Below, piece by piece: positions 26,411 through 34,840 of a DNA stretch of 64,000 nucleotides (positions are counted from its first letter, which is position 1; each line of letters begins with the position of its first letter). The notes beneath the pieces are model-generated. The model made no database searches and had not been told where the DNA came from. It worked only from the letters and a program-made list of their open reading frames with translations. Origin of the DNA: an uncultured Robinsoniella sp. (GTDB taxonomy: Bacteria; Bacillota; Clostridia; Lachnospirales; Lachnospiraceae). The stretch lies in the NCBI GenBank assembly GCA_900539655.1, contig UQCR01000015.1, positions 20,788 to 84,787 of the forward strand. Direction: 5' to 3'. The position numbers were made by a program, and so were the translations under genes.

Positions 26411-27778
26411 TTATTCACTGATACACTGATAAATTTCTTTTAACGGTACCCCTTGCTCCATCGCCAGTTTCTTTGCACTTTCATACTCCGGGTATAATCT
26501 TTCTTTTGCACCCACAGCCACTTTTTTCACTTCTAATTCTCCATACTTTGTACGAAGTACTTCTTTTTTCCTTGGTAAAACTGTGCGGTTTTCCAATCTT
26601 TTTCGCAAACCAATCGTTGTAGTATGCATAAATATAAGTTCTTCCATTTTTCTCATGTCTTCCGGTTCACAAATTACGGTCATACGGTATGCGGGTCTGT
26701 TTTTCTTCATAAAAATCGGTGTAAAAAATACATCCAATGCTCCCTGTTCAAAAAGCCTTTCCAAGACGTATCCCAGATATTCTCCGGTACAGTCGTCCAG
26801 ATTGGTTTCTAAGACCAACACGCTATCTTCTTTGTCCGAAAAATCCTCGTCTGATTCCGCATATTCGCCCAGGCTGACCTTAAGAAGATTGGGAATCTCT
26901 AAATCTTTCGTACCCGCACCCCATCCGATCTTTCGAACGTTCATTTCTGGCATATTACCATAAGAAGACGCCAGTTCTGCGATGATTGCGGCACCGGTAG
27001 GTGTTACCAGTTCTGTTTCAATATCTATCTGTCTGATAACCGCATCGCTGTCTGCAAAAATCTCAGAAACAGCCGGAACCGGAACCGCCAGTTTTCCATG
27101 CTGGCACTTAACAAATCCTCTGCCATCCTGAATTACAGAAGCACACACCATATCCGGACGAAGCATATCAATTAATATAGCTGTTCCAACAATATCCACA
27201 ATGGAATCCACTGCCCCTACTTCGTGAAAATGCACTTCTTCCAGTTTCCTGTTATGTACTTTCCCCTCCGCCTTTGCTACCCTCAGAAAAATGCGCTTTG
27301 CCAGTTCCTTTGCTCCGGGAGTAATGCCGCTTTCATCAATTATTCGGTTAATATCCGTTAAGTTTCGGTGGTTATGGTGGTTATGATGTTCCTGCTCACT
27401 GCCACGTTCATGACCTACATGCTGTTCCCCCTCACTGCCATGTTCATGACCTACATGCTGTTCCCCCTCACTGCCATGTTCATGACCTTCATGATGTTCC
27501 CGCTCACTACTATGTTCATGACCTACATGCTGTTCCCGCTCGATGCCATGTTCATGCTCTCCATAACATTCATCTATCAGATGAACTTTTACATAATTAC
27601 CGGTAATCCCGTTTTTTACCGCCTTATCAAAACTTATATGATACCCTTCCACATGTAACTTTTCCAGCTCTTTCAGAAAAGTCTGACGATCCAGTCCCAG
27701 ATCCAGGAGTGCTCCAAGCGTCATGTCTCCGCTAATTCCAGAAAAACAATCGAAGAACAATATTTTTTTCTTTTGCAT
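26411..27778 (-). CDS. larC: LarC, nickel insertase for the nickel-pincer nucleotide cofactor
   Basis: This 455-aa protein should use CTP to insert nickel into the pincer nucleotide, the last step of the lactate-racemase cofactor pathway. The N-terminal FFDCFSGISGDMTLGALLDLG and later LEEVHFHEVGAVDSIVDIVG motifs are typical. Here LarC is one open frame; in Lactobacillus plantarum larC is made by ribosomal frameshifting. Residues 74-138 are a His/Glu-rich insertion of about 12-residue repeats (HEHGSEGEQHVG type), probably a nickel store or chaperone segment. Its start overlaps the larB stop by one base (TAATG), which suggests coupled translation. Confidence 0.94.
   Translation of the reverse strand: MQKKKILFFDCFSGISGDMTLGALLDLGLDRQTFLKELEKLHVEGYHISFDKAVKNGITGNYVKVHLIDECYGEHEHGIEREQHVGHEHSSEREHHEGHEHGSEGEQHVGHEHGSEGEQHVGHERGSEQEHHNHHNHRNLTDINRIIDESGITPGAKELAKRIFLRVAKAEGKVHNRKLEEVHFHEVGAVDSIVDIVGTAILIDMLRPDMVCASVIQDGRGFVKCQHGKLAVPVPAVSEIFADSDAVIRQIDIETELVTPTGAAIIAELASSYGNMPEMNVRKIGWGAGTKDLEIPNLLKVSLGEYAESDEDFSDKEDSVLVLETNLDDCTGEYLGYVLERLFEQGALDVFFTPIFMKKNRPAYRMTVICEPEDMRKMEELIFMHTTTIGLRKRLENRTVLPRKKEVLRTKYGELEVKKVAVGAKERLYPEYESAKKLAMEQGVPLKEIYQCISE
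27365..27559 (-). repeat. 36-bp tandem repeats encoding the His-rich segment of LarC
   Basis: About five imperfect 36-bp units inside larC encode 12-residue repeats rich in His and Glu. Two adjacent units are nearly identical, which suggests recent slippage or duplication. Repeat number may vary between strains. Confidence 0.85.
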
Positions 27779-28530
27779 TATTCTTTTCCTCCCAGACTAT
27801 TTATGCTGTGTGCCATATAGCCTGCTCCAAATCCATTATCTATATTGACCACGCTGATTCCGCTGGCACAGCTGTTCAGCATCGCTAACAAGGGGGCAAC
27901 ACCGCCAAAGTTTGCTCCGTATCCCACAGACGTAGGCACCGCAATAACAGGTTTATCTGTCAATCCGCCTACAACAGAAGCAAGTGCCCCTTCCATGCCG
28001 GCAACTGCAATTACCACATTCGCTCTGTTAATTACATCCAGTTTTGACAAAAGCCTGTGTATTCCGGCAACGCCCACATCATAGATTTCTTCTACGTGAT
28101 TCCCCAGAAAACGGGCTGTAATGGCAGCCTCCCTTGCAACCGGCAGATCTGAAGTTCCTGCACATGCCACTACTACAATGCCTTTATTCATCGCTACAGG
28201 TTCCCGGTTATATTGGATAATCCGTGCGTCTTCCTCATATTCCATTTCCGGACATATGCTCTTTACCGCTTCATATTTTTCTGCAGAGCATCTTGTGCCA
28301 AGTATATTCATAACCTGATGTGAGATCATATTTTCTACAATTCCTGCGACTTGTTCTCTGGTTTTCCCCTCGCAGTAGATCACCTCCGATACACCGGTTC
28401 TGATCTTTCTCTGATAATCAATCATCGCATATCCAAGGTCATCAAAAGTTTCTTCTTTCATCAGATATTCTGCTTTTTCAACTGAAATTTCATGGGCATT
28501 TAACTTTTCTAATATATCTTTTACTTCCAT
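27778..28530 (-). CDS. larB: LarB, nicotinate-adenine-dinucleotide carboxylase/hydrolase of pincer cofactor synthesis
   Basis: LarB carboxylates the pyridinium ring of NaAD and releases AMP, giving P2CMN. The C-terminal PurE-like domain is clear: VVACAGTSDLPVAREAA near 120, and SVGYGANFGGVAPLLAMLNSC near 201-221. With the start placed at ATG 28530, after GGTGGTGAT, the protein is 250 aa and the conserved Cys is C221, the number I recall for the catalytic Cys of the L. plantarum enzyme. An in-frame ATG at 28569 is less likely. It lies between larE and larC in one operon. Confidence 0.94.
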   Translation of the reverse strand: MEVKDILEKLNAHEISVEKAEYLMKEETFDDLGYAMIDYQRKIRTGVSEVIYCEGKTREQVAGIVENMISHQVMNILGTRCSAEKYEAVKSICPEMEYEEDARIIQYNREPVAMNKGIVVVACAGTSDLPVAREAAITARFLGNHVEEIYDVGVAGIHRLLSKLDVINRANVVIAVAGMEGALASVVGGLTDKPVIAVPTSVGYGANFGGVAPLLAMLNSCASGISVVNIDNGFGAGYMAHSINSLGGKE

Positions 28531-28588
28531 ATCACCACCAGCTTTCCATTTCCCATATCTCTTAAGCATCCCTTTTCAGGCTTTTCTC

Positions 28589-29380
28589 TTACACATCAAA
28601 GCTTCCGCTGCGGAATCCTTCCATATCCAGTGTAACATAATCGAATCCGCATGCCTTTACTTTTCCCACAAAGTCTGTATTTTCCAAAAGGCATTTAAAA
28701 TCCTCTTTCGCAACTTCCACCCGCGCAATCCGGTCATGTACCCGAATCCTGCCGGAATAGATTCCCAGATCCTTAAGACAGCGTTCCGCATCCTCTGCCT
28801 GTTTTAATTTTTCGGGGGTCAACTGCGTGTTATACGGAAAACGTGATGCCAGACAGGCGTTAGATGGTTTGTTCCAGGTGATAATCCCCAGTTCCCTGCT
28901 GGCAATCCTGATATCCTGTTTGGAAAAACCACATTCATAAAGAAGTGAACATATTCCCAGCTCCTGGGCAGCGGCTGCACCAGGACGGTATACCTTGGCA
29001 TCATCCAGATTTTTCCCGTCCAAGACCGCTTCATAACCATGTGTTTTTGCCGTTTCTATAATTTTTGACATTAAATTCTTTTTGCAATAATAGCATCTCT
29101 TCTTATCATTTCCAACAAATTCAGGAACTGTGAATACATCCATGGCTAGAATTTCATACTGCACGTCCTTATCTTCTAACAACTGAACCGCTTCTTCATA
29201 ATCAGCCTGAGCCAGCATAGCCCCATTGCACAATATCGCAAGAACATTTTCTTTTCCCAGCGTCTCTCTGGCCACCGACATGAGGAAATTAGAGTCCACT
29301 CCTCCAGAGTATGCAATTGCTACCTTATTTAATTCTTTCAGCTTATTTCTTAATAATTCCAGTTTTTCCATGTATGCCAT
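28589..29380 (-). CDS. larE: LarE, sulfur transferase of the nickel-pincer cofactor, three-cysteine type
   Basis: LarE adenylates the pyridinium dicarboxylate and adds sulfur to make the pincer thioacids. This 263-aa protein has the PP-loop SGGVDS (25-30) and ITWNKPSNACLASRFPYNT with C176, the position of the sacrificial Cys in L. plantarum LarE. In addition it has C96-x2-C99 (RCYYCKKN). As I recall, LarE proteins with three such cysteines hold a [4Fe-4S] cluster and need not sacrifice their own sulfur; L. plantarum has no Cys at the first two. It is the first gene of larE-larB-larC, behind a MerR-type promoter. No larA is in this window. Confidence 0.94.
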   Translation of the reverse strand: MAYMEKLELLRNKLKELNKVAIAYSGGVDSNFLMSVARETLGKENVLAILCNGAMLAQADYEEAVQLLEDKDVQYEILAMDVFTVPEFVGNDKKRCYYCKKNLMSKIIETAKTHGYEAVLDGKNLDDAKVYRPGAAAAQELGICSLLYECGFSKQDIRIASRELGIITWNKPSNACLASRFPYNTQLTPEKLKQAEDAERCLKDLGIYSGRIRVHDRIARVEVAKEDFKCLLENTDFVGKVKACGFDYVTLDMEGFRSGSFDV

Positions 29381-29426
29381 ATGCCTTTCTTATTTTACCT
29401 GTTTCCATGTAACTCTGTTTTTCTAT

Positions 29427-29457
29427 AGATTAGCACTTAAAGTTTGCTTTAAGTCAA
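29427..29457 (-). promoter_or_regulatory. MerR-type promoter/operator of the larEBC operon
   Basis: On the minus strand TTGACT (29452-29457) and TAATCT (29427-29432) are 19 bp apart, the over-long spacing typical of MerR-activated promoters. A perfect dyad ACTTAAAG-N4-CTTTAAGT (29435-29454) fills the spacer. It lies about 50 bp upstream of larE and 280 bp downstream of a gene for a double-MerR regulator. Confidence 0.72.
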
Positions 29458-29559
29458 GTACTTTTTCTATCCTTGACCCATTCTTAATGCTTTTCTTGAT
29501 GCAATTCTGTTGCTTTTTCTTGGGAAAATGCTGTTATTTTAATGAATCATATCAACATC

Positions 29560-29687
29560 GAAGCAAGAGACAGCCTAAATGGCTGTCATCCATTTAAGCT
29601 GTCTCTTATGCTTCTAACTAATAAACTGCACAAACTACTTGGTCTAAAAGAAATCCCTCCTGACGAGATTTGTTTAAGACCCTCTAT
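29560..29687 (-). ncRNA. Possible small RNA with two hairpins between the MerR gene and larE
   Basis: Downstream of a good promoter (29694-29722) the minus strand contains two strong hairpins and no open frame. Hairpin 1 (29641-29681) pairs 13 of 15 bases and exposes CAGGAGGG in its loop. Hairpin 2 (29560-29613) has 18-bp arms with one mismatch plus an outer GAAGCA/TGCTTC stem. There is no U-run after hairpin 2, so this could instead be the 3' region of the MerR message or a leader for the lar operon. Confidence 0.35.
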
Positions 29688-29693
29688 AAGATC

Positions 29694-29722
29694 ATTATAA
29701 CGCTAATTAAGCAACCAGTAAA
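29694..29722 (-). promoter_or_regulatory. Promoter-like sequence just past the double-MerR gene
   Basis: On the minus strand TTTACT (29717-29722), a 17-bp spacer and a perfect TATAAT (29694-29699) start 16 bp after the MerR stop codon. No coding frame follows until larE, 300 bp away. Confidence 0.5.
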
Positions 29723-29737
29723 CAGGTAACGCCAAAT

Positions 29738-30499
29738 TTAGTCCTCTGTCCCTGTTATTCTTTTCATTATTTCAATCTGCCGTGCTACAAATAGTGCATT
29801 CTCTTTAGCCTCCTGTAAAGATGTAAGGAGTTTATCACATGCGGTTATAATGTCATCGTCCTGCCTGGGGGTATTGATAATTTCCCGGATATTGGATTCA
29901 GGATCTATTGACAGCGCGTTTAGCATTCTTAATATAGAAGAAAGGGAATAGTTGGCACAGCGAAGAGATCGAATTATTTTTAGCCGCTGCAAGTCATTTG
30001 CCGTATACACACGGTATCCATTTTCCAGCCGCTTCACGTTAAAAAGCCCATTGAGTTCCCAGTTTCGCAAAGTATCCATTGTTACACGAAGATAATCTGC
30101 CGCATCCTTTCTTTTTAACAGCAGATTCTTTTCCTGGGATTCTATTTCCATATTGGATAATAGCTTATGGGTAATCAGAATTGCTTCCTCTGCGTTACTT
30201 ATCTCTCTTTCCACCTGTTCCATATAGGCACGAGTTAATTCCTCCGCTTTTTCATAATCTCCCGATGCAGAAGTTTTAATTATATCTACCGCCCTTTTCC
30301 GGAGTCCATTCTGAAGTACTTCTACCTGTAACGCGGCTCTGGCTAATTTCAGCTGCTCCACATGCAGATCCGTAAACACACGATACCCGTTACTTAATCT
30401 TTCCGGTTTGGGAATCAGCCCGCACTCCTCGTACAGGCGCACAGTATTCACATGTATATCAAACATTCTGGCAATATCTACCGTTTTGTATGTGTTCAT
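29738..30499 (-). CDS. MerR-family regulator with two MerR DNA-binding domains
   Basis: A 253-aa regulator in which two MerR winged-helix domains occur in tandem. The first is about 1-70 (YKTVDIARMFDIHVNTVRLYEE, SNGYRVFTD). The second is about 130-200 (LKRKDAADYLRVTMDTLRNWEL, ENGYRVYTA). I chose ATG 30499, 9 nt after GGAG; more upstream in-frame Mets have poor spacing. A single chain with two readout domains could bind DNA as a monomer or bridge two sites. It lies between the UvrA-like gene upstream and larE downstream, all on one strand. The perfect dyad at 29435-29454 is a candidate target. There is no obvious ligand domain and no metal-binding Cys set. Confidence 0.85.
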   Translation of the reverse strand: MNTYKTVDIARMFDIHVNTVRLYEECGLIPKPERLSNGYRVFTDLHVEQLKLARAALQVEVLQNGLRKRAVDIIKTSASGDYEKAEELTRAYMEQVEREISNAEEAILITHKLLSNMEIESQEKNLLLKRKDAADYLRVTMDTLRNWELNGLFNVKRLENGYRVYTANDLQRLKIIRSLRCANYSLSSILRMLNALSIDPESNIREIINTPRQDDDIITACDKLLTSLQEAKENALFVARQIEIMKRITGTED

Positions 30500-30719
30500 T
30501 TCATACATCTCCAATCTACTTATCATGCCATATTTCCGCTGGCTCAAATCAACTAAAACAACGGTAAGCAAAACTGTATTTCTGAATTTTCAGTGTAATG
30601 GAGACGGCACCGATTTGCAAGCTTTATTTTCCAATGTGCCTTTGCATTATCTCCTGTCATCTACCCCTCTTTATCTGGAAATTGTCATACGGCATCGGTT
30701 GCTTCATCTGTTCAGCAGT

Positions 30720-33239
30720 TCATAATTGTGCCAAAATGGATCCTGTAGCTGATGCTGGATGCTTCTTTATTTCCTCCGGCGTTCCCTGAACAACGATCTG
30801 CCCTCCATAGTTACCACCTTCCGGACCCAGGTCCAGCACCCAGTCGGAAGACCGGATAACTTCAGGATTATGTTCTGCTACAATCACACTTCCGCCCCTT
30901 TGAACCAGTCTCCTGAATACTCCTATTAAACGCTTCGTATCCTGGGGATGCAGCCCGCAGGTTGGCTCGTCAAGCAGATACAAGATCTGACCGCCGGGCT
31001 GTTTAGACAATTCTTTTGCCAGTTTTAACCGCTGGGCTTCCCCTCCTGAGAGCGTTGTTGCCGATTGTCCAAGCACAAGATAACCAAGTCCAACCTCCTG
31101 CAGAACTTTCAGCTTTTTTACTATTTCATTTTCTTCATTAAATAAAACTGCTGCTTCATCAATACTCAGTTCCAGCACCTCAGCAATATGATATCCCCGG
31201 TATCTCACATTTAAAACTGGTTTTTGATATCTTTTACCCCTGCATACCGGGCAGACTACTTCCACATCCGGTAGAAAATTCATGGATACAGACAGTTTTC
31301 CGGCACCCTGGCAATTTTCACATCGTCCGCCGGGTACATTATAGGAGAAGTGTTTTGCCTGTAATCCCTTATGTTCCTTCCTGGTAATTTCTGCATACAA
31401 ATTTCTTATATCAGAAAAAATATCCGTATAAGTCGCCGCATTGGAACGGGGTGACCTCCCTATGGAAACCTGACTAATTGTGATCACATCGTCCAAATGT
31501 TCAAAACCACTTATATTTCCTCTATTTACTCTCTTAGACTGATGAAAATAAGCTTCTGCTGCTTCGGCCACCACACCGAATACCAAACTGGATTTACCTG
31601 CCCCGGACACACCTGTTACTGTAATAAATTTACCCAGAGGAATTTCTATACTTAAATCTTTCAGATTGTTGGTATTTGCATGACGGATCAGCAAACTTCT
31701 TCCATTGCCGTCAGACTTCTGGTAATTGCCGGTAAATCCCCTATCACTTAAGTATTTACCGGTAACTGACTCCGGACAATTTATGATATCCGCTACCTTG
31801 CCAGCTGCAACAATTTTTCCCCCGTCCCTTCCCGCACCCGGTCCGAAATCAATGATATAATCTGCTGCCTGTATGATCGCCAGATCATGTTCAATAACAA
31901 TCACTGTATTACCCATATCCCGCAGACGAATCAGAACATCAATAACTTTAGCAGTGTCCCTGCTGTGAAGCCCCGTGGATGGCTCGTCCAATACATAAAG
32001 TACCCCGGTAAGACTGCTTCCAAGAACAGAAGCGAGCTTAATTCTCTGTGCTTCCCCTGCAGAAAGGGATACACTGGGCTGGTTCAGCGTCAAATAACCG
32101 GCTCCCACCTCAATGATATGTTCTATACGTTGTATTAGATTATCCAGTACCTGTCCTACGACCGCTCTTGCATCCAGCGCAAGTTCACGGTCAAGCTGAT
32201 TAAGCCACGCAACTAAATCCGTTAGCGGCATGGAAAGCGCTTTGGTAATATTCACGCCCGCAACCTGCACATCCAGAATATCCTTTCGGAAACGTATACC
32301 TCCACACTCCTGACATTCCTGCTGTATCAAAAACTTTTCAATGCGCTGCTTTGCACTATAGGAATTCTTTTCCTCATAACGACGCATCAGATTAGTAATG
32401 ACCCCTTCGAATCGTCCCTCAAGAACTGTTTTCGGTGGCTTTCTGTCTGGGAAATGCCGCGTAAACTGTTTACTTAGCGCACCGTAAAGCAGTAGATCCA
32501 TTGCTGGCTCACTATACTGGGAAACAGGCTTTGAAAGATCAAAATCAAATCCATAATATCTGGCTGCATTTGCAATAGATGCCCCGTAACGGTCAACATA
32601 TACCTGATCCCAGCCATGGACGGCAAACTCCTTTATACTCTTTGTTTTATCAATCAAAAGTTTAATATCGGGTATGCTTACTACACCGATTCCTTTGCAT
32701 ACCGGGCATGCTCCTAATGGCTTATTAAAGGAAAAATGACTTGCCGTTAGTTCTGTAATACTTTTTTGGCAGTGGGGACAGGGGACCATCTGCTCATACA
32801 TCTCTGCCTCATCTTCCGCCTGACCTGGAAGTTCTGCATAGATATCCCCTGTATCTTCCCCAAAATTAGGGGTGACTAATTTGCCGCAGTGCTTACAATG
32901 CCTTTCACCTATCTTGGAAAACAGCACTCTGAGATATGGGGATATCTCCGTAACCGTTCCTACCGTGGAGCGGGGATTGCGGTTGGTGTTTTTCTGATTG
33001 ATAGAAATTGCAGGAGATAAACCTTCAATTTCATCTACAATGGGTCTGGATCCGATCTCCATCATCATTCCCATAGACTCCATATATTGCCTTTGGCATT
33101 CCCGCTGGAGTGTTTCCATTGCCAGCGTAGATTTCCCACTACCGGACACCCCCGTAAATACAATCAATTTATTTTTAGGTATCTCCACACTGATATTTTT
33201 CAAATTATTCTGACGCGCTCCTTTAATCCTGATATCCAT
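30720..33239 (-). CDS. UvrA-like ABC ATPase (UvrA2/self-resistance type)
   Basis: An 839-aa protein with two ABC ATPase halves of the UvrA type: Walker A GVSGSGKST and GVSGAGKSS, signatures LSAGEAQR and LSGGEAQR, and Walker B LYVLDEPSTGLH and YLLDEPTCGLH. Zinc-finger-like cysteines occur at CKHCGK/CPHCQ and CENCQGAG...CPVCRG. It is about 100 residues shorter than housekeeping UvrA, as in UvrA2-type paralogues linked to drug or DNA-damage tolerance. I start it at ATG 33239, which follows AAAGGAG by 7 nt; the frame extends to 33296 without a ribosome site. No uvrB or uvrC is adjacent. The next gene on the strand is the double-MerR regulator, 220 bp away. Confidence 0.88.
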   Translation of the reverse strand: MDIRIKGARQNNLKNISVEIPKNKLIVFTGVSGSGKSTLAMETLQRECQRQYMESMGMMMEIGSRPIVDEIEGLSPAISINQKNTNRNPRSTVGTVTEISPYLRVLFSKIGERHCKHCGKLVTPNFGEDTGDIYAELPGQAEDEAEMYEQMVPCPHCQKSITELTASHFSFNKPLGACPVCKGIGVVSIPDIKLLIDKTKSIKEFAVHGWDQVYVDRYGASIANAARYYGFDFDLSKPVSQYSEPAMDLLLYGALSKQFTRHFPDRKPPKTVLEGRFEGVITNLMRRYEEKNSYSAKQRIEKFLIQQECQECGGIRFRKDILDVQVAGVNITKALSMPLTDLVAWLNQLDRELALDARAVVGQVLDNLIQRIEHIIEVGAGYLTLNQPSVSLSAGEAQRIKLASVLGSSLTGVLYVLDEPSTGLHSRDTAKVIDVLIRLRDMGNTVIVIEHDLAIIQAADYIIDFGPGAGRDGGKIVAAGKVADIINCPESVTGKYLSDRGFTGNYQKSDGNGRSLLIRHANTNNLKDLSIEIPLGKFITVTGVSGAGKSSLVFGVVAEAAEAYFHQSKRVNRGNISGFEHLDDVITISQVSIGRSPRSNAATYTDIFSDIRNLYAEITRKEHKGLQAKHFSYNVPGGRCENCQGAGKLSVSMNFLPDVEVVCPVCRGKRYQKPVLNVRYRGYHIAEVLELSIDEAAVLFNEENEIVKKLKVLQEVGLGYLVLGQSATTLSGGEAQRLKLAKELSKQPGGQILYLLDEPTCGLHPQDTKRLIGVFRRLVQRGGSVIVAEHNPEVIRSSDWVLDLGPEGGNYGGQIVVQGTPEEIKKHPASATGSILAQL

Positions 33240-33373
33240 AATGATTCTCCTTTCACAGAAAACTATTTTGTTATTTCTCAATCTTTTATAACACACCTTA
33301 AAACCCTGGTGTATTAATGTAGTGTTTTATTCACTAACCTGATAGAAAAATTTCAATATACAGAAATTTGCGC

Positions 33374-33425
33374 CAAAAAAAATCAAAAAGAAACAGTCCG
33401 GCTGGTTTCCCAATCAGGCTGTCTC
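33374..33425 (-). terminator. Terminator of the GH32/ABC sugar operon
   Basis: On the minus strand a 14-bp imperfect stem (33390-33425; GAGACAG pairs with CTGTTTC) is followed by TTTTTGATTTTTTTT. It lies 15 bp after the GH32 stop codon. Confidence 0.75.
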
Positions 33426-33439
33426 CTTATATGTTCCTG

Positions 33440-34768
33440 TTACATCTGTTTCAAAATGAATTTTTTACCCTCAGGCAGTGAGATATAATCCTTCAAATCA
33501 TATACCACATTACTGATTACGTATTCCCCGTCATTTACATAGACCTCAATTAAATTCCGGTCCACTAGAATATTTAATTCGGCATTTTCTTTCAAATCCG
33601 GAGTCTCAAAGGAAACCCTGCAGTTTGTAATTCCCTGGTATACTTTTTCCCGGTTTGTACAGATTTTATTTCCGTTTCTGTAAATCTCATATCCGCCCAG
33701 AGACAGAGTCTCACCATCGTCCAGCGATATCTTTAACTGGTATGGTTTCCCGTACTCCAGTTGATCCACTTGAGATATTTCCTTTGAAAATGCTTTTTCC
33801 ACATTTGGATGAATCCGATAATATATATGGTGATTCCTAAGTTCTGCCACACGGGGGGTACACATCATCCCGATCCAGGGCTTTTCGTCCGGAACCGGTT
33901 TGGGCATTCTCATCCACCCGATGACGACTCTGCGCCCTTCTTCATCCACTGTACTCTGTGGTGCATAGAGATCCAGTCCATAATCTGCAAACTGATACGC
34001 CTTTGCCATGGTCAGGGTTCCGGTCTGTTCGTCAAAATCTGCTTCTGCACATATGGCATGATTCTGTTCCTTGTCACCATCTTTTAAAAATCCCATGGGT
34101 GAAAAACAAACTACCCATCCCTCTTCTGTCTGATACAGATCCGGACATTCCCACATCCAGCCAAAAGAATGTTCCTCTGGTATATAACTGTTCAGATATT
34201 CCCAGTTTTCTCTGTCGCTGCTTCTGTAAAACAGCAGAATTCCTTTTTTTTCATCCAGAGTACTGCCAAGAACCATATAATAATTATCTCCGCTTTTCCA
34301 TACCTTGGGGTCTCTAGTATGTGTACGGTGTCCCATGGTGGCATCCACAATCGGTGGAATAATCAGCTTTTTATCCTTTAAATTATCAAAATGTATACCG
34401 TCTTCCGATGTAATCATCATCTGGGAAGACTCAAATTGTTCATTCACACAGTGATGAATATCTTCCTTTGTAATCTCCTCATAACGCACACCTGTGTAAT
34501 ATATATATAGCTTTCCATCCTCCTGGACTGCACTGCCGGAAAAGCAGCCGTTGCCATCCCAGTATTTGCTTGGATAAAGGGCAATGTCCTGATGCGTCCA
34601 GTTTACCATGTCACTACTTATTGCATGACCCCAGTGCATGGTTGCCCATGCAGGAGCATATGGAAAATACTGATAAAATAAATGATACTTTCCTTTATAA
34701 TAGATGAAGCCATTGGGATCGTTGATCCAGTTCCCTGGTGCCCTCAAATGTAATTGATGTTCCGTCAT
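33440..34768 (-). CDS. GH32 beta-fructosidase / sucrose-6-phosphate hydrolase
   Basis: A 442-aa enzyme that should split terminal beta-fructosyl bonds of sucrose, kestose or short fructans. The three GH32 acids are present: nucleophile D17 in NWINDPNG, D153 in TRDPKVW, and acid/base E207 in MWECPDL. The C-terminal beta-sandwich is present. There is no signal peptide, so it acts in the cytoplasm on imported sugar. Start ATG 34768 follows GGGAGGTATAT; an in-frame ATG at 34825 has no site. It is the last gene of an operon whose first four genes are a complete ABC importer. No PTS gene is present, so the substrate is more likely a free oligosaccharide than sucrose-6-phosphate. Confidence 0.93.
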   Translation of the reverse strand: MTEHQLHLRAPGNWINDPNGFIYYKGKYHLFYQYFPYAPAWATMHWGHAISSDMVNWTHQDIALYPSKYWDGNGCFSGSAVQEDGKLYIYYTGVRYEEITKEDIHHCVNEQFESSQMMITSEDGIHFDNLKDKKLIIPPIVDATMGHRTHTRDPKVWKSGDNYYMVLGSTLDEKKGILLFYRSSDRENWEYLNSYIPEEHSFGWMWECPDLYQTEEGWVVCFSPMGFLKDGDKEQNHAICAEADFDEQTGTLTMAKAYQFADYGLDLYAPQSTVDEEGRRVVIGWMRMPKPVPDEKPWIGMMCTPRVAELRNHHIYYRIHPNVEKAFSKEISQVDQLEYGKPYQLKISLDDGETLSLGGYEIYRNGNKICTNREKVYQGITNCRVSFETPDLKENAELNILVDRNLIEVYVNDGEYVISNVVYDLKDYISLPEGKKFILKQM

Positions 34769-34840
34769 ATATACCTCCCATTTCAAGTTATTTTCCCATA
34801 CTGAACATACTCCCGCAGTCTGCATACCATGTACAGTTTC

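Noticed and set aside
27365..27559. Ribosomal frameshift or broken larC at the repeat region
   Set aside because: The frame stays open through all repeats and the C-terminal LarC domain follows in frame.
29560..29613. Classic rho-independent terminator
   Set aside because: The stem is strong but neither strand has a T-run after it, so it was recorded as part of a possible RNA instead.
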